From contig JBBBDQ010000350.1 in the NCBI GenBank assembly GCA_037127315.1, positions 438,501 to 502,500 of the forward strand: a stretch of DNA of 64,000 nucleotides, given 5' to 3'. Under the pieces are notes generated by a model. The model was not told where the DNA came from and did not search any database. It saw only the letters and a program-made list of their open reading frames with translations. Both the position numbers and the translations under genes were made by a program. Of this stretch, positions 10,906 through 21,997 are shown piece after piece (position 1 is the stretch's first letter; the number at the start of each line of letters is the position of its first letter). The DNA comes from Ascarosepion bandense (taxonomy: Eukaryota; Mollusca; Cephalopoda; Sepiida; Sepiidae).

Positions 10906-12534
10906 GGCGTGGTTCAAAATGTGTAAATCATGTGTGTATTTTTCAATTTCATCAGCAGAGACTAGAACAAAAAGAGTGCAATATGTCTAATATTTAAGAG
11001 AAATGAAGGACGAAAATAAAAATAAAATAAAAGCAAGGCAAAAAAAACAAGAGTAAAAAAAGACAAATTAATAAAAGAAAAGACTGCAAGGAAATTTTTG
11101 TAAAAAAAACTTCTATGTGGCTAAAAAAAACCCATCTGCAATTAACTATTTTTAAAGGTAAAATACATGTTCTTCTCCATGAAATTCAGGTGTAACAAAG
11201 ATATATCAGGTTGTTCATGAATATCATGTGGCAAGAAAAATATTCAATTCGTAATGATTTCTTCATAGTCTGTATCTTTTACACAAATGACTAAATATCC
11301 AATCAACTTGGGCACTTCGATGTGGTTTAATGTTTAGCAAGCTTGTTTCGCTAGAATCATTACAGTTCAATCTTCACTTTTTGTCCATACTTTCGGCCTT
11401 GTGCCACACATCTAAGCTTCACTTAGAAATTTGCCATATCAGAGCAAATCACCATACACATAAAATAATGGATTTTTAAATGAATTCTTTATTCCGGGAT
11501 TAGTTATCACTATAAACGTTATTTTTAAAGGGGATTGCTATCAGTAATTTTTGTAGATTTTTTCTAAAACAATAAACTTAATCACAACCGGAAAAAATCT
11601 AAATGTCTGATAGTTATTAATTTCCCTATTTAAAAAAAATAAAGATATCAACGCAAACACGTGTCTACACAAAAACAAATAACTAAAAATAAATCATAAT
11701 TAAAATTCAAGCGTTGGGCCTGAACACGAACTACTGGAGTCGGTTTTGTAATTTTCAGTTAACAAGTAGGCCATTTGCAATTGTCAATCAATACATTCAT
11801 TAAAATTTTATTTGTTTTTTTTTAATCTCCAACTAAACGCGGACGTGCTATCAATAAACTAATTTTACTTTTGTCGCTACTTTTTGTTTTAGTTTTTTTT
11901 TTTTTTTAAATTCTTTATAATGTTCCACAAAGGATTATCACCTTGCATATTTGATTGGTTTGGGTAAACCTGAGCGCCTCTCGATCAATGAATAATAAAT
12001 ATTAGCCTTTTTTGACACAGAAATGCCACCTGACGTAGGACAAAGTCTTCTAAGCACACTTTATATCAGAAAGAAAAAGAGCATAAGTTGTGTTTTCAAT
12101 TATAAGGGAAAACTTGTCAATTTTAAAGCATAAAATTAGTTCCGTTCCAACCAAGTAACTAAGAAGAGTGGAAACCTAAGTCGGGATTATTGAAACGAAA
12201 GACTTACTGTTCCTTTTATGTAACAGCAAATGAAATAATAAAATTCACTAATCAACCATAATATGGCATTTGCTGCCGGACGGTTTCTATAGTAACGTCA
12301 ATGCAAATAATTGTATATTTTCTACAATGTTTTTATCGTAGTGAAAGAATATTACATTTATGTGAAGATATAAGGAGTGGTTCCATTTTAAGATTCACTG
12401 TCAGTTTCAATTTTGCACGCAACAATTACGTTGCGGATGAAACTCCGAGTCGTGCTACTGGTGAGAAGAAATCATTATTTATTAGTATAATTTATAGTTC
12501 TGTTATGTTACATCGAACACTATATATATATATA
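10906..12534. other. AT-rich intergenic sequence
   Basis: About 1.6 kb without recognisable genes or RNA. Poly-T runs occur near 11810 and 11890. A segment at about 11340-11410 (CATACTTTCGGCCTTGTGCC) resembles one inverted at 46530, so an unidentified repeat may be present. Confidence 0.5.
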
Positions 12535-12920
12535 CTAGCAGTATAGCCCGGCGTTGTTCGGGTGTAATGAAAGCTTGAAAACTAATCCATGGTCCTGGAG
12601 CTCAGACTCTTTGGACGTTGACATGAAAGAGTAAAAAGCAATAGTTGTTTCCAGTTAAAGTGAAACGGTAGACTGAAAGAAAAATGAATGGATTTAAGTC
12701 AAATTTTGATTTCCTGGTATCGATATCAAATAATTTTTTTTCGTCGTAAAATGAATTTTGAAGGCTAAATAAGTCATCTGAGTAAATGGTATCATGGCTG
12801 AGACTAAGAACTATAATTGTACCTACTTAGAGCCAAATCCGAAGCAAAAGCTAAAATAAAAGGGCTGAAAACAATACAGATATACAGGCAGATAAACAGA
12901 CGCACACACAAACATCTTGC

Positions 12921-12968
<48 letters not shown>

Positions 12969-13245
12969 ATTTTCTGCACTATTGTAAGAACTATAACCTT
13001 GAAACTTGTGAATATCGTTTTTTATGTCTTTGTCTATGAGTGTCACAAATTTGATTCAAATCGGACCACTCCTTCTATAACCCGATTTTTTCGATTAACG
13101 GTTTTCGATATTTATCAGGGGTACCTCGACACAAAACCTAGCTAAGAACGCTCACAGACGCTTATAGTACAACTGTGTAAATTTTCAATAAAATCTGTTC
13201 AGCCGTTTCGGAGTCTATAGGTAACGGACACACACACACACAGAC
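12535..13245 (-). mobile_element. Non-autonomous Helitron-like element, 5' end lost
   Basis: On the minus strand the element ends CGAACAACGCCGGGCTATAC, then TGCTAG, followed by T. This gives a CTAG (CTRR) 3' terminus with a short CCCG/CGGG hairpin just upstream, as in Helitrons. The body shares ATCATGGTCCTGGAGCTCAG-type sequence, the CGATAATCG-type palindromes and TCCGTTACCTATAGACTCCG with the copies at 18811, 24330 and 62943. A (TA)n run lies inside at 12928-12962. The 5' end is cut where a PLE fragment begins. Confidence 0.65.
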
Positions 13246-13722
13246 AATTTTATTTTGTGTTGACATAAAACTTTGCTAAGCAACAATAGCACTTACCAAA
13301 TAGCAAACGGATTTCGTAAATTTGTAATGCGGTTCTATGACGCCACACCGCATGAGAGCTCGAAATGTTAACAGAACCATATATTTACATGCATTACAAA
13401 TTTACGAACTGCATTTGCTATTTGGTAACTGTTATTGTTGCTTAGCAAAGTTTTATGTCAACACAAAATAAAAATCATTTTTGATGGTGGATGTTTTGAT
13501 GTTAACGTCCTTGCAACCTCTCTGAAGATGGCTCATGTGAGCCGAAAACTTAGAACTATCTTATAAAAAATTATCCAAATGTTGGAGAATTTTTGTCTTT
13601 ATTTTTACTGAAATTAAAACCAAAATACGATGTTTAGAACGGCTCATGATGAAACATAATAGATATTCATTGTCTCTTATATTTAACTGTATATGTTTAG
13701 AAAATGATCTGCTCCCTCAATA

Positions 13723-13728
<6 letters not shown>
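13246..13728 (+). mobile_element. Penelope-like element terminus with internal foldback
   Basis: It matches the termini of the element at 368-1790. A non-coding foldback (about 13250-13340 against 13388-13470, TTTTATTTTGTGTTGACATA in inverse) is followed by the family end CCAAATGTTGGAGAATTTTT and CATAATAGATATTCATTGTC. No RT or endonuclease coding is left. Confidence 0.7.
13519..13553 (+). ncRNA. Minimal hammerhead-like motif in PLE end
   Basis: CTGAAGA, T, a perfect 6-bp hairpin GGCTCA-TG-TGAGCC, GAA, AACT, T, then AGA, which pairs with TCT upstream. It has the same non-canonical layout as the motifs at 512 and 1583. Confidence 0.4.

Positions 13729-13761
<33 letters not shown>
13729..13761. 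repeat. (TA)n microsatellite
   Basis: A TA run between the PLE end and the next dispersed repeat. Confidence 0.95.
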
Positions 13762-13765
<4 letters not shown>

Positions 13766-13774
13766 CAAAAATGT

Positions 13775-14095
13775 ATATTCATTATTTCTTAAAAGTTCAT
13801 CGATAACACTAGATTTTTGTTTTCAGCAAACAAAAACAGAAACTTCATGAAAAATACAAACTTTATCTAAAACCAGAGCCACCGTATTAATTAATCGGGT
13901 CATTGTATTAAGTTTCTGGATATGACGGTAAATTGGATCCGGCAGCAAGGTCTCTGACTGGGAGATTGTGAGGAGCATGGAACCACCTCTTAATTGCTGT
14001 TGTTCCCAGGTCTACCCTGACCCGACGTGGTAGCACCTGTTAGGGTCCCAGCTACGGGTAAATAGTTAACCCCCAAACAGGGGTCAAAACACTAT
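13775..14095 (+). repeat. Dispersed repeat B, copy 1
   Basis: It contains GAGGAGCATGGAACCACCTC, TTAATTGCTGTTGTTCCCAG and a terminal TAGTTAACCCCCAAACAGGG. The same unit recurs at 14360, 48380 and, inverted, at 51300. The inverse strand holds a conserved frame (LGTTAIKRWFHAPHN). I cannot classify it. Confidence 0.7.
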
Positions 14096-14320
14096 GAAAC
14101 AAACACACACAGAGAGAAACAAACACACACAAAAATAAACAAATACACACAGAAACCAACAAACACACCAAGAAACAAAGACACTCACAGCAACACAAAC
14201 TCACACAGAAACCCACACACACACAGAGAAACCAACAGAATCGCTCACATACACACAGAGAAACGAACAGAACACACACAAACACGCACACAGAGAGAAA
14301 CACAAACAAACACGTGAATC
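14096..14320. repeat. CA-rich minisatellite
   Basis: Imperfect repeats of ACAAACACACACAGAGAGAAAC-like units. The long inverse open frame is low complexity (C, V, F rich) and not a gene. Confidence 0.85.
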
Positions 14321-14359
14321 AGTTATGTTTTACAGACCCCCGACTTCATTATGACTAAA

Positions 14360-14675
14360 ATTGGTTATCTCAGTTTTATCTCATGATAACACTAGAATTT
14401 TGTTTTCTATTACAGCAACTACATGAAAAATACAGACTTTACCTAATACCAGAGCCACCATATAAATTAATCGGTTCATCATATAAAGATACTGGATATG
14501 ACGGTAAACTGCATTTAGCAGCAAGGGCTCTGATTGGGAAGTTGTGAGGAGCATGGAACCACCTCTTAATTGCTGTTGTTCCCAGGTTCAGCCTACCCCG
14601 GAGTGGTAGTACCTGTTAGAGTCCCAGGTATGTATAAATAGTTAACCCCCAAACTGGGGTTAAAACACTATGAAA
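14360..14675 (+). repeat. Dispersed repeat B, copy 2
   Basis: A near-duplicate of 13790-14090, including the upstream ACCAGAGCCACCATATAAAT part and the terminal AACCCCCAAACTGGGGTTAA hairpin. The upstream part alone appears a third time at about 14935-15060. Confidence 0.75.
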
Positions 14676-14693
14676 CATTAAAAAATAACTTAC

Positions 14694-14810
14694 ATATATA
14701 TATATATATATAATAATAAAATCGACTCTGTACGTATCCAAATCTTAAAATCTTACACAAGTAATTCTTAAGGACCACGAATAACCGACATAATCTAACT
14801 CCGTTATATC

Positions 14811-14868
<58 letters not shown>
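14694..14868. repeat. (TA)n tracts with unique spacer
   Basis: TA runs at 14694-14712 and 14814-14868 around about 100 bp of unique sequence. Confidence 0.9.
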
Positions 14869-14870
<2 letters not shown>

Positions 14871-14934
14871 TTCATAAGCAATATTAGATATGTTTACATA
14901 TATTCGCAAGAATTCAATATATATTCATTATATC

Positions 14935-15060
14935 TTAAAAGTTCATCGATATCACAAATTTTTGTTTTCTCTTACTACAAATTCATGAAAATACAAATTT
15001 TACCTAATAACAGAGCCACAATTTTAATTAATCGGTTCATTACATCAAATTTAAAATGGA
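14935..15060 (+). repeat. Dispersed repeat B, upstream part only
   Basis: AAAAGTTCATCGATATCACA through ATTAATCGGTTCATTACATC matches the first 120 bp of the copies at 13790 and 14360. The conserved distal half is absent. Confidence 0.6.
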
Positions 15061-16155
15061 AGCAGATGTGCACAGTTGTGCAAATTAATTAAAATAAAAC
15101 GGATAATGTCTTCCTAGGATCTTTTACACTTCCCTGATCGCGTACAGGTCGTCTCTTTTGGCATTGTTTTTCTCTTCTGAATGCATTTCCTTTTAAGTTT
15201 TGGACTGATAGATCCAGTTTGTTTCTTTGCCTTGATGACACAACTGAAAGTTGAAGATGTATGCACACAATTTCTTGGTTATAAATCACTTCTCAAAATC
15301 ATTATTTCAATAACCAGCATCGGAATACTGGTTTCAGTAAGTTGGAAAGTCCAAGAAATTTTTAACACCTTTTCGAATGTAGAGTGTGTGGACTTTCTTA
15401 CGTGTAATCATGTAAAAACACACCTAAAAGCATAAAACTACTCCAGCATATCATCGCGCTCAATTTAGCCAGTTCTTCGTATTCAGGATGTTTCTTTTCC
15501 AAATAACACAAAAACTTTCACATTGATAGACGCATGTCAATTTTCAGTGGGCTGGAAAAATAATCGCGTTTTTTTTTTCTTTCTTTTCGATTCGTGAACG
15601 CTTTCAACAAGTGGTATTAGAAATATACAACATGAAGAAATACAGTGAATGTTGGAGTTGGCCATTTTGAGCACGTTTTCGCGTGTTAGTTACAGCTACT
15701 TCTGGTATTGACGAAGCGCTGCGTTTTTCAGAACTCATGTCACGTAAATAATTGTAGAGAAGTGTTTTAAAGAAAGAGAATATTGGCCGAAATTTTCTGA
15801 CTGAAATACCAAATGAATATTTGAAAATAGTTTTATTGATTTGACAGGTAAAAAATAATGAAATAAATTTGTGTCTCCCTATTACCGTTTTATATTTGTA
15901 TATATTTTCTTTTGTGTTCTTGATAAGAAATTTGGGTATTTCAAATGATGTCAATTTAATCTTTAGCATTTCAAAACATTAATTCACTTTCCTTTGATCT
16001 CGAAGAGATTATATGGATAATAATTTCAGAACAGTTTATGGAAGGTCAAAGTGGGAAATAATTATTGTATGTCAATGATATAATTATAGTAAAATAAAAT
16101 AAAATATACTCAGTCAGGAATATAATCAAAAGCATTAAATCTAATCAAAATACTG
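15061..16155. other. AT-rich intergenic sequence
   Basis: No recognisable repeat, RNA or exon. The open frames on either strand lack any family signature. Confidence 0.5.
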
Positions 16156-16169
16156 AAAAATATATAAGT

Positions 16170-16235
<66 letters not shown>
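16156..16235. repeat. (CA)n(TA)n compound microsatellite
   Basis: About 15 CA units followed by about 18 TA units. It abuts the ribozyme foldback. Confidence 0.95.
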
Positions 16236-16238
<3 letters not shown>

Positions 16239-16563
16239 AAAAAATTAAGGCAGACACATTATTTCAAGGTAAATCTGAAGTATATTCCTATTTCAGGCGA
16301 ACCTTCATCAGCATCCATCTTTATTGTACAGAAGATTTTACACGAAATCCTCTTTTCAATAAAGACGGAAGCTAATGATGGTTCGCCTAAAATAGGCCCA
16401 TGCTTCCGATTTACCATGAAATAACGTGTCTGCCTTAATTTTTCTTATATTTGCTCTATCTGTATTTATATACATATATACTTAGAGCTCTCTTAGAGAG
16501 TTATCCTACCGCTGTATGTATAGGATACTCCTTTGGATTCTTCTATATCTACACCGCATGCTG

Positions 16564-16575
<12 letters not shown>
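16236..16575 (+). mobile_element. Foldback element with paired hammerhead motifs, copy 1
   Basis: The arms 16236-16283 and about 16400-16446 are inverted copies (AAGAAAAAATTAAGGCAGAC ...). They are followed by a common 130-bp tail (TTTAGAGCTCTCTTAGAGAG-like, CTCCTTTGGATTCTTCTATA). The same foldback plus tail recurs at 28425 and, inverted, at 63317. Each arm carries a hammerhead-like fold: the left arm intact on the minus strand (16274-16316), the right arm on the plus strand mutated (CTAATGA, AAA for GAA, G at the cleavage position). No coding capacity. It is probably a non-autonomous relative of Penelope-like elements or a retrozyme-like repeat (inference). Confidence 0.7.
16274..16316 (-). 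ncRNA. Type I hammerhead ribozyme-like fold
   Basis: Read on the minus strand it gives GGATG (stem I), CTGATGA, stem II AGG-TTCG-CCT with a UUCG tetraloop, and GAA. Stem III ATA-GGAA-TAT closes with the required A15.1-U16.1 pair, then A17 and CTTCA (stem I return). All core bases are canonical. Stem I has mismatches (3 of 5 pairs), so activity may be reduced. Confidence 0.6.

Positions 16576-16642
<67 letters not shown>
16567..16642. repeat. (TA)n(TG)n compound microsatellite
   Basis: A TA run then a TG run, immediately downstream of the foldback tail. Confidence 0.95.
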
Positions 16643-16646
<4 letters not shown>

Positions 16647-16753
16647 GCAAATCTTAAGGAAATGTAAACGTTTTGGTGCAACGCTTTTCGGCCTTTAGGA
16701 TTTCAAATTTGTACATTGTTTCCCATATATACATATATATATTTGTGTGTGGG

Positions 16754-16755
<2 letters not shown>

Positions 16756-16816
<61 letters not shown>

Positions 16817-17005
16817 AGGGGGGGTGTAGGTAAAATTTCAGATATAATATATCTGTAAAAGAACAATATCTGTAAAAGCAAACAGAAAACTTAAAGTCTC
16901 TTAGAGTTCAAAACGCGTCGGCTAATTTTTCATTTTGTTTCTTTATATATATATATTCTTCATATATATATATTCTTCATATATATATATTCTTCACATA
17001 TATAT
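16756..17005. repeat. Microsatellite cluster
   Basis: (TA)n at 16756-16799 and (TG)n to 16816. Near 16940-17005 there are three copies of a TATATATATTCTTCA unit. Confidence 0.85.
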
Positions 17006-17603
17006 ATATATTTCAAATTTGTGTATTTCGGCAGAAAGTTTTCTTTTACACATGTCAGATTAAATAAATTGCAAGCATTACATTTACAGTATTTTTTAGC
17101 AACACAGTTTTTTGGTTGTTTTTTATTAACACGACTCACACCCCTGAAGATCATCTCGGAAGGAGATTGAAAGTACTTGGGAACATCGAGAAACGAATGA
17201 TAAAATAATCTTTCAACGTTACAGTTCATTTCTTACATCTTTCAATTATAAAGATTATCTTTGGGTATGAACGGATTTTTTTAAAAATAAGTGAATACAA
17301 TTGTTATAGGTTGATGCTATTTTTCTTTTTTTCATGATATTATTGATGTGATTTGCTTGATCGTTTGATTTTTTTGTAATTTCCCATATATGCTATATAT
17401 ATTTACTATTTTGAAATGTTATTTTCTGTGCATACTTTCATTGTTTCTATGGTTATACATTTACTCCTCGACGTATTTTTCTGCTGATTTCATAGTGGTT
17501 TTATATATTACATTGTTCTGAAAGCAATTACTGTTTAAGAGACATTCGTTATTTGCTTACAGTGATATCCGAGTTTAAATTGTGAGGCTAATTTGTTGTT
17601 TTG

Positions 17604-17637
<34 letters not shown>

Positions 17638-18450
17638 TGGTTGAAAAAGCTATTTTGTTCCACGAGTTACTAAAATTTATTAGGTATTCTGAAAGGTAAT
17701 ATTTCAACACGTATTTCTATACGACTTATGTGAGTTTTTTTAATTTTAAATGTTTTTACATGACAACTAAATTAGAATAGAAAATGAGATGTATTTTTGT
17801 CATTAATTTTTTTCTATTTTCGAAAACGAAAAAACAGTTTACAAAGAGAAAAAACATGTGTGCCGTTTATCGAGATGATGTTATAAGTAAAATTATTGTT
17901 TATAAGCGAATCACATGGTTCAAAAATATAAATTTGGATCATGAATATTGGAAAATCCTTAGATAGGTATATCGTTACAATGTTTGGCTACCTCATGATG
18001 TAATTGAAAAGATTTTATGGACTGCATCAATGAAGCAAAACGAATCATTTCGGTTTTTTAAACTGATAACAAGCAAAATTGAAGGTTTCCAATGTTGAAC
18101 GAAAATGGTCCAGGTGAAAAAGGACCACCGTTAGCAACTGGAAACATTGAATGTGATGACGTTTCTCTGGTGAGAATGGAAGAGCATTGTGTGTTACGAA
18201 ATTTTAGCGAAAAGTCAGGCGTGAAAGTCAGGTACTTTTCTAGAGTGAACTGATTAAAGACATCAATAAATGAAAAGCATCTGGAATTAAACAACGCTAG
18301 AGTTCTTTTTGCAGACCTGCAAAAAAAATCAGTAAATTTTTAACTAGGATGCCTTAAAATGTTTATCGTTCACGTAAGGATTTTCATTAAAGTCGAGCCC
18401 AAATGTTATGGAAAGATTGATTCATTAAGCTGCCTCAAAGATAGCAAAAT
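17006..18450. other. AT-rich intergenic sequence
   Basis: One (TA)n run at about 17612-17637. Nothing else is recognisable; the short open frames lack signatures. Confidence 0.5.
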
Positions 18451-18754
18451 GTCAGTCAGTTAAGTGCCATACATGATACACGCTTAGTCGATCATGTCTC
18501 GAAAGAGACATGACTGACTGGCAGAAGATTATCCCGCAGTAGGTTGCCATTGCTTTCTGCGGTAGACTGGTTGTCGACCAAGGCTACCCAATCTGTCCTG
18601 TTATTTAACCCATAACTGGAAGGAATAAACGGATTAATACCTTTCCCAAGGGTATTTGCGCGTAAGTGAATGCAATGAATTCAGCTGGAATTCGACCTCG
18701 GCTCCCCGATTTCTTGTTCCAAGCCGATATCCAATGCACCACAACGCACATCCT
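18451..18754 (-). mobile_element. tRNA-derived SINE (family A), near full length
   Basis: Minus-strand head GGATGTGCGTTGTGGTGCAT carries the A-box region and the B-box-like TCGAATTCC follows GGGGAGCCGAGG. The body includes CGCAAATACCCTTGGGAAAG and the CATGTCTC/GAGACATG palindrome, and it ends ACTGACTGAC. No clear target duplication is visible. Confidence 0.85.
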
Positions 18755-18810
18755 ACAAAATGGGCAATAAATCATTTTATTGCCTTTGTAAATATATATA
18801 TATATATATA

Positions 18811-19319
18811 CTAGCATTATAGCCCGGCGTTGCTCGGGTGTAAAGAAAGCTTTAAAACTAATTCATGGTCCTGGAGCTCAGACTCTGTGGACGTTGACAT
18901 GAAATACTAAAAAGCAATAGTTGTTTCCAGTTAAAGCGAAACCGTAGACTGAAAGAAAAATGAATGGATGTAAGTTAAATTTTGATTTCCTGGTATCGAT
19001 ATAAAATTTTCTGCACTATTGTAAGAACTGCAACCTTGAACCTTGTGAATATCGTTTCTTATGTCTTTGTCTATGAGTGTATCAAATTTGATTAAAATCG
19101 GGCCACTCCTTCTATAACCCGATTTTTTCGATTATCGATTTTCGATATTTATAGGGAGTACCTCGACACAAAACCTTGCTAAGAACACTCGCAGACGCTT
19201 ATAGCACAACTGTAAATTTTCAAGAAAATCGGTTCAGCCGTTTCGGAGTCTATAGGTAACGGACACACACACACAGACACACGCACACAGACAAAGTTCC
19301 ATTTATAAATAAGTTTAGA
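18811..19319 (-). mobile_element. Complete non-autonomous Helitron-like element (509 bp)
   Basis: On the minus strand it starts TCTAAACTTATTTATAAATG and ends with the hairpin CCCGAGCAACGCCGGG, CTATAATG, then CTAG. The host bases are A before TC and T after CTAG, the A|T insertion preference of Helitrons. No RepHel coding. Shared internal blocks (TCCGTTACCTATAGACTCCG, AGCCGTTTCGG-type sequence in inverse) tie it to the copies at 12535, 24330 and 62943. Assignment rests on termini only. Confidence 0.7.
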
Positions 19320-19469
19320 TATAAATATTACATTATAGCTTTTACATATCGTTGAACTATATGTAATTCATAATATAAACTATAATTTATACACATATAT
19401 GCATACATGCATACCGTTAGATGGATAAATAAATAAAATATCTGTTCTATAAGTACTTTCATAGCTTCT

Positions 19470-19921
19470 GCTCAGATGAACTTAAGTCACTGGTGCCTCC
19501 TCAACAGGTGTTTACACGTGCAACCAGATTGGCAACTGGGTCCCACCCATTCACTGTTAGGTTAGCCAAATGCAGACGACAATTCTACTCCTGCAGCTTC
19601 TTCTCTCGCACTTGCTGCCTGTGGAACTAGCTCCCATATTCTTGCTTTCCTGACGGCTACAAACTCCAGAAATTTAAATGCAATGTCAATACTCATCTAC
19701 TAACCACTTGACTCTAGCCCTTCCCCCACCCCGTATATCCTTTCCTTTCTCTACCCCCTTGCAACTGTCATCACACCTGCATTTTCATCTTTCTATTGCT
19801 TCTTCCTAATTGGTTTGTAATCTTCTTCTCCCTCCTCTAATTAACTTTCTTTAAGTTATGTAGCCCCCCCCCCCGCACATCAGTGGCATTTACGCCTTGC
19901 ACGGGGTGAAATGATTAAAAA
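19470..19921 (+). mobile_element. LINE 3' end, longest copy
   Basis: A frame reads ELKSLVPPQQVFTRATRLAT, GSHPFTVRLAKCRRQFYS, FFSRTCCLWN, one stop, then LPYSCFPDGYKLQKFK. This is a non-LTR RT C-terminal region. It is followed by the CT-rich 3' part and the terminus CATCAGTGGCATTTACGCCT, GGGGTGAAATGATTAAAAAA. Dead copy. Confidence 0.75.
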
Positions 19922-20395
19922 AAAAATATGATCTGAAGATGGCATTGAGGTGTGAAGCCACTATTCACTACCGATTCCTATTCTTATGTCCGCACACACA
20001 CACAATATGTTTGTGTGTTTATGCGTATGTGTTAATAACAGAGGAGATCGAGAAATGGTTATGCAAGAGTGAAGTGATTGAATTGAAGATTTCCGAAACA
20101 GGACTAATGCGATATGTGGAACTAGAGGAAAGACAATTCCAACGCAATAGCAAATTTTCAGAGCATATGAATTGAAACCAAATCGCCCGACCAATACATG
20201 TCGGTGATTGCTCGACACATTTTAGACTAACACGTGACTTGCAAGTACGTACTCCACAGTAATCTGCAGTAATAGGCTCTGCTGATGTTTACAAAGCAGT
20301 CAATTCCATGCAGATAGATACAAGCAGACTAGATAAACGAACTAAATAGATAGACAGTAACAGATTTAAATAACAGATTTAGATATGAACTAACT

Positions 20396-20397
<2 letters not shown>

Positions 20398-20430
<33 letters not shown>

Positions 20431-20810
20431 TAACAAATTTAAATAAGAGATTTAGATATGAACAAAATCAGATAGATAGATAGTCAGTTAAGTGCCATAC
20501 GTGAAACAAGCTTGGGCGATCATGTATCGAAAGGGACATGACTGACTGGGCAAAAGATTATCCCACAGTAGGTTTCCACTGCTTTCTGCGGAAGACTGGT
20601 TGCCAGCCAAGGCTATAGAACCCAATCTGTCCTGTTATTTAACCCATAACTGGAAGGAAGAGACGGATTAAGACCTTTCCAAAGGGTATTTGTGCGTAAG
20701 TGAATGCAATGAATTCAACTGGAATTTGAACTCGGCTCCCCGATTTCTCGTTCCGAGCCGACATCCACTGCACCACAACGAACAGATTTAAATAACAGAT
20801 TTATTTGATT

Positions 20811-20899
<89 letters not shown>

Positions 20900-20985
20900 T
20901 TAAATAACAGATTTAGATATGAACTAACTCAGATAGATAGATAGATAGATAGATTTAAATAACAGATTTAGATATGAACTAACTC

Positions 20986-21033
<48 letters not shown>

Positions 21034-21064
21034 TTAAATAACAGATTTAGATATGAACTAACTC

Positions 21065-21112
<48 letters not shown>
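20398..21112. repeat. (GATA)n tracts with a repeated spacer
   Basis: GATA/GATAGATA runs at 20398-20430, 20813-20897 and three more to 21112. They are separated by a recurrent spacer TTTAAATAACAGATTTAGAT followed by ATGAACTAACTCA. A family A SINE is inserted in the cluster (20483-20780). Confidence 0.9.
20483..20780 (-). mobile_element. tRNA-derived SINE (family A)
   Basis: A full-length copy on the minus strand. The head is CGTTGTGGTGCAGTGGATGT, the B-box-like GAGTTCAAATTCC follows, and the end is ATGGCACTTAACTGACTA. It sits inside the GATA cluster. Confidence 0.85.
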
Positions 21113-21113
<1 letters not shown>

Positions 21114-21789
21114 TCCTTCAGTATACGTAGTCGTTTGTGTTTGTTTTTGGTTTTTGTTTTTTGTCATCATACTATAGAAGATAAAGATAACTAACAGAAA
21201 CTGCTTGTATGCAGTTTGATTCCCGTGTTTGGTGAACGCTTACACAAACACACACATATATATTTTGTTGAGTTGGGATAATGTTTATCACCATAACTGT
21301 TATTATTAAAGTCGTTGCACTAATAAAACTTACTTTTAGAAAGCAAGATTTGTATCCTAAAGTATATCGGGTTAGAGATAGAGTCTGATGGAAAGAAATT
21401 GCACTAGCTCAGCAGGTTCATATCGACTTCAAAAGTTTGTCAATAGACTGTTATGATGTTTTCACTCATCATGGCTAGGTTTTTTTTATTGTGCTCCGGT
21501 TTATAATATTCAAATCTCCCATGACAAATATAACATACACAAACCCAAAGATTTATGTAGAAGTAACGGAAATATCATTCTCAAGAAAGATAGAATAACC
21601 ACAAAACATCACTCAACACAGAAAAAAACAAAAACAACACAACGCTATCAAAATACATATAGAACCAGGAATAAAATATTATTACCATCAAAATTAAATG
21701 AGAAATAATAAAAAGAACACAACCACGCAGCAGAAATAGCTGTAAATGATATCTAGAAGAGAAACTAGCAATAATTGGCTTTAGAAACT
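21113..21789. other. AT-rich intergenic sequence
   Basis: Nothing recognisable. Confidence 0.5.
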
Positions 21790-21799
21790 AAAGTAAAAT

Positions 21800-21987
21800 G
21801 TCAGTCAGTTAAGTGCCATGCGTGATACACGCTTGGGCGATCATTTCATTGCTTTCTGCGGTAGACTGGTTGCCAGCCTAGGCTATAGTACCTAATCTGT
21901 CCTGTTATTTAATCCATAACTGGAAGGAAGAAACGGATGAATACCTTTCCCAAGGGTATTTGCGCGTAAATGAATGCAAGGAATTCG
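21800..21987 (-). mobile_element. Head-truncated family A SINE with target duplication
   Basis: The 3' two thirds of the SINE only; the tRNA-like head is missing, as in 5'-truncated retrotransposition. There is also an internal deletion of the CATGTCTC palindrome region. A 10-bp direct repeat AAAGTAAAAT flanks it at 21790-21799 and 21988-21997. Confidence 0.8.
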
Positions 21988-21997
21988 AAAGTAAAAT

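Noticed and set aside
12301..12546. 81-codon frame as a host exon
   Set aside because: No family similarity is recognisable, it ends inside a TA run and the Helitron-like terminus, and there is no clear splice context.
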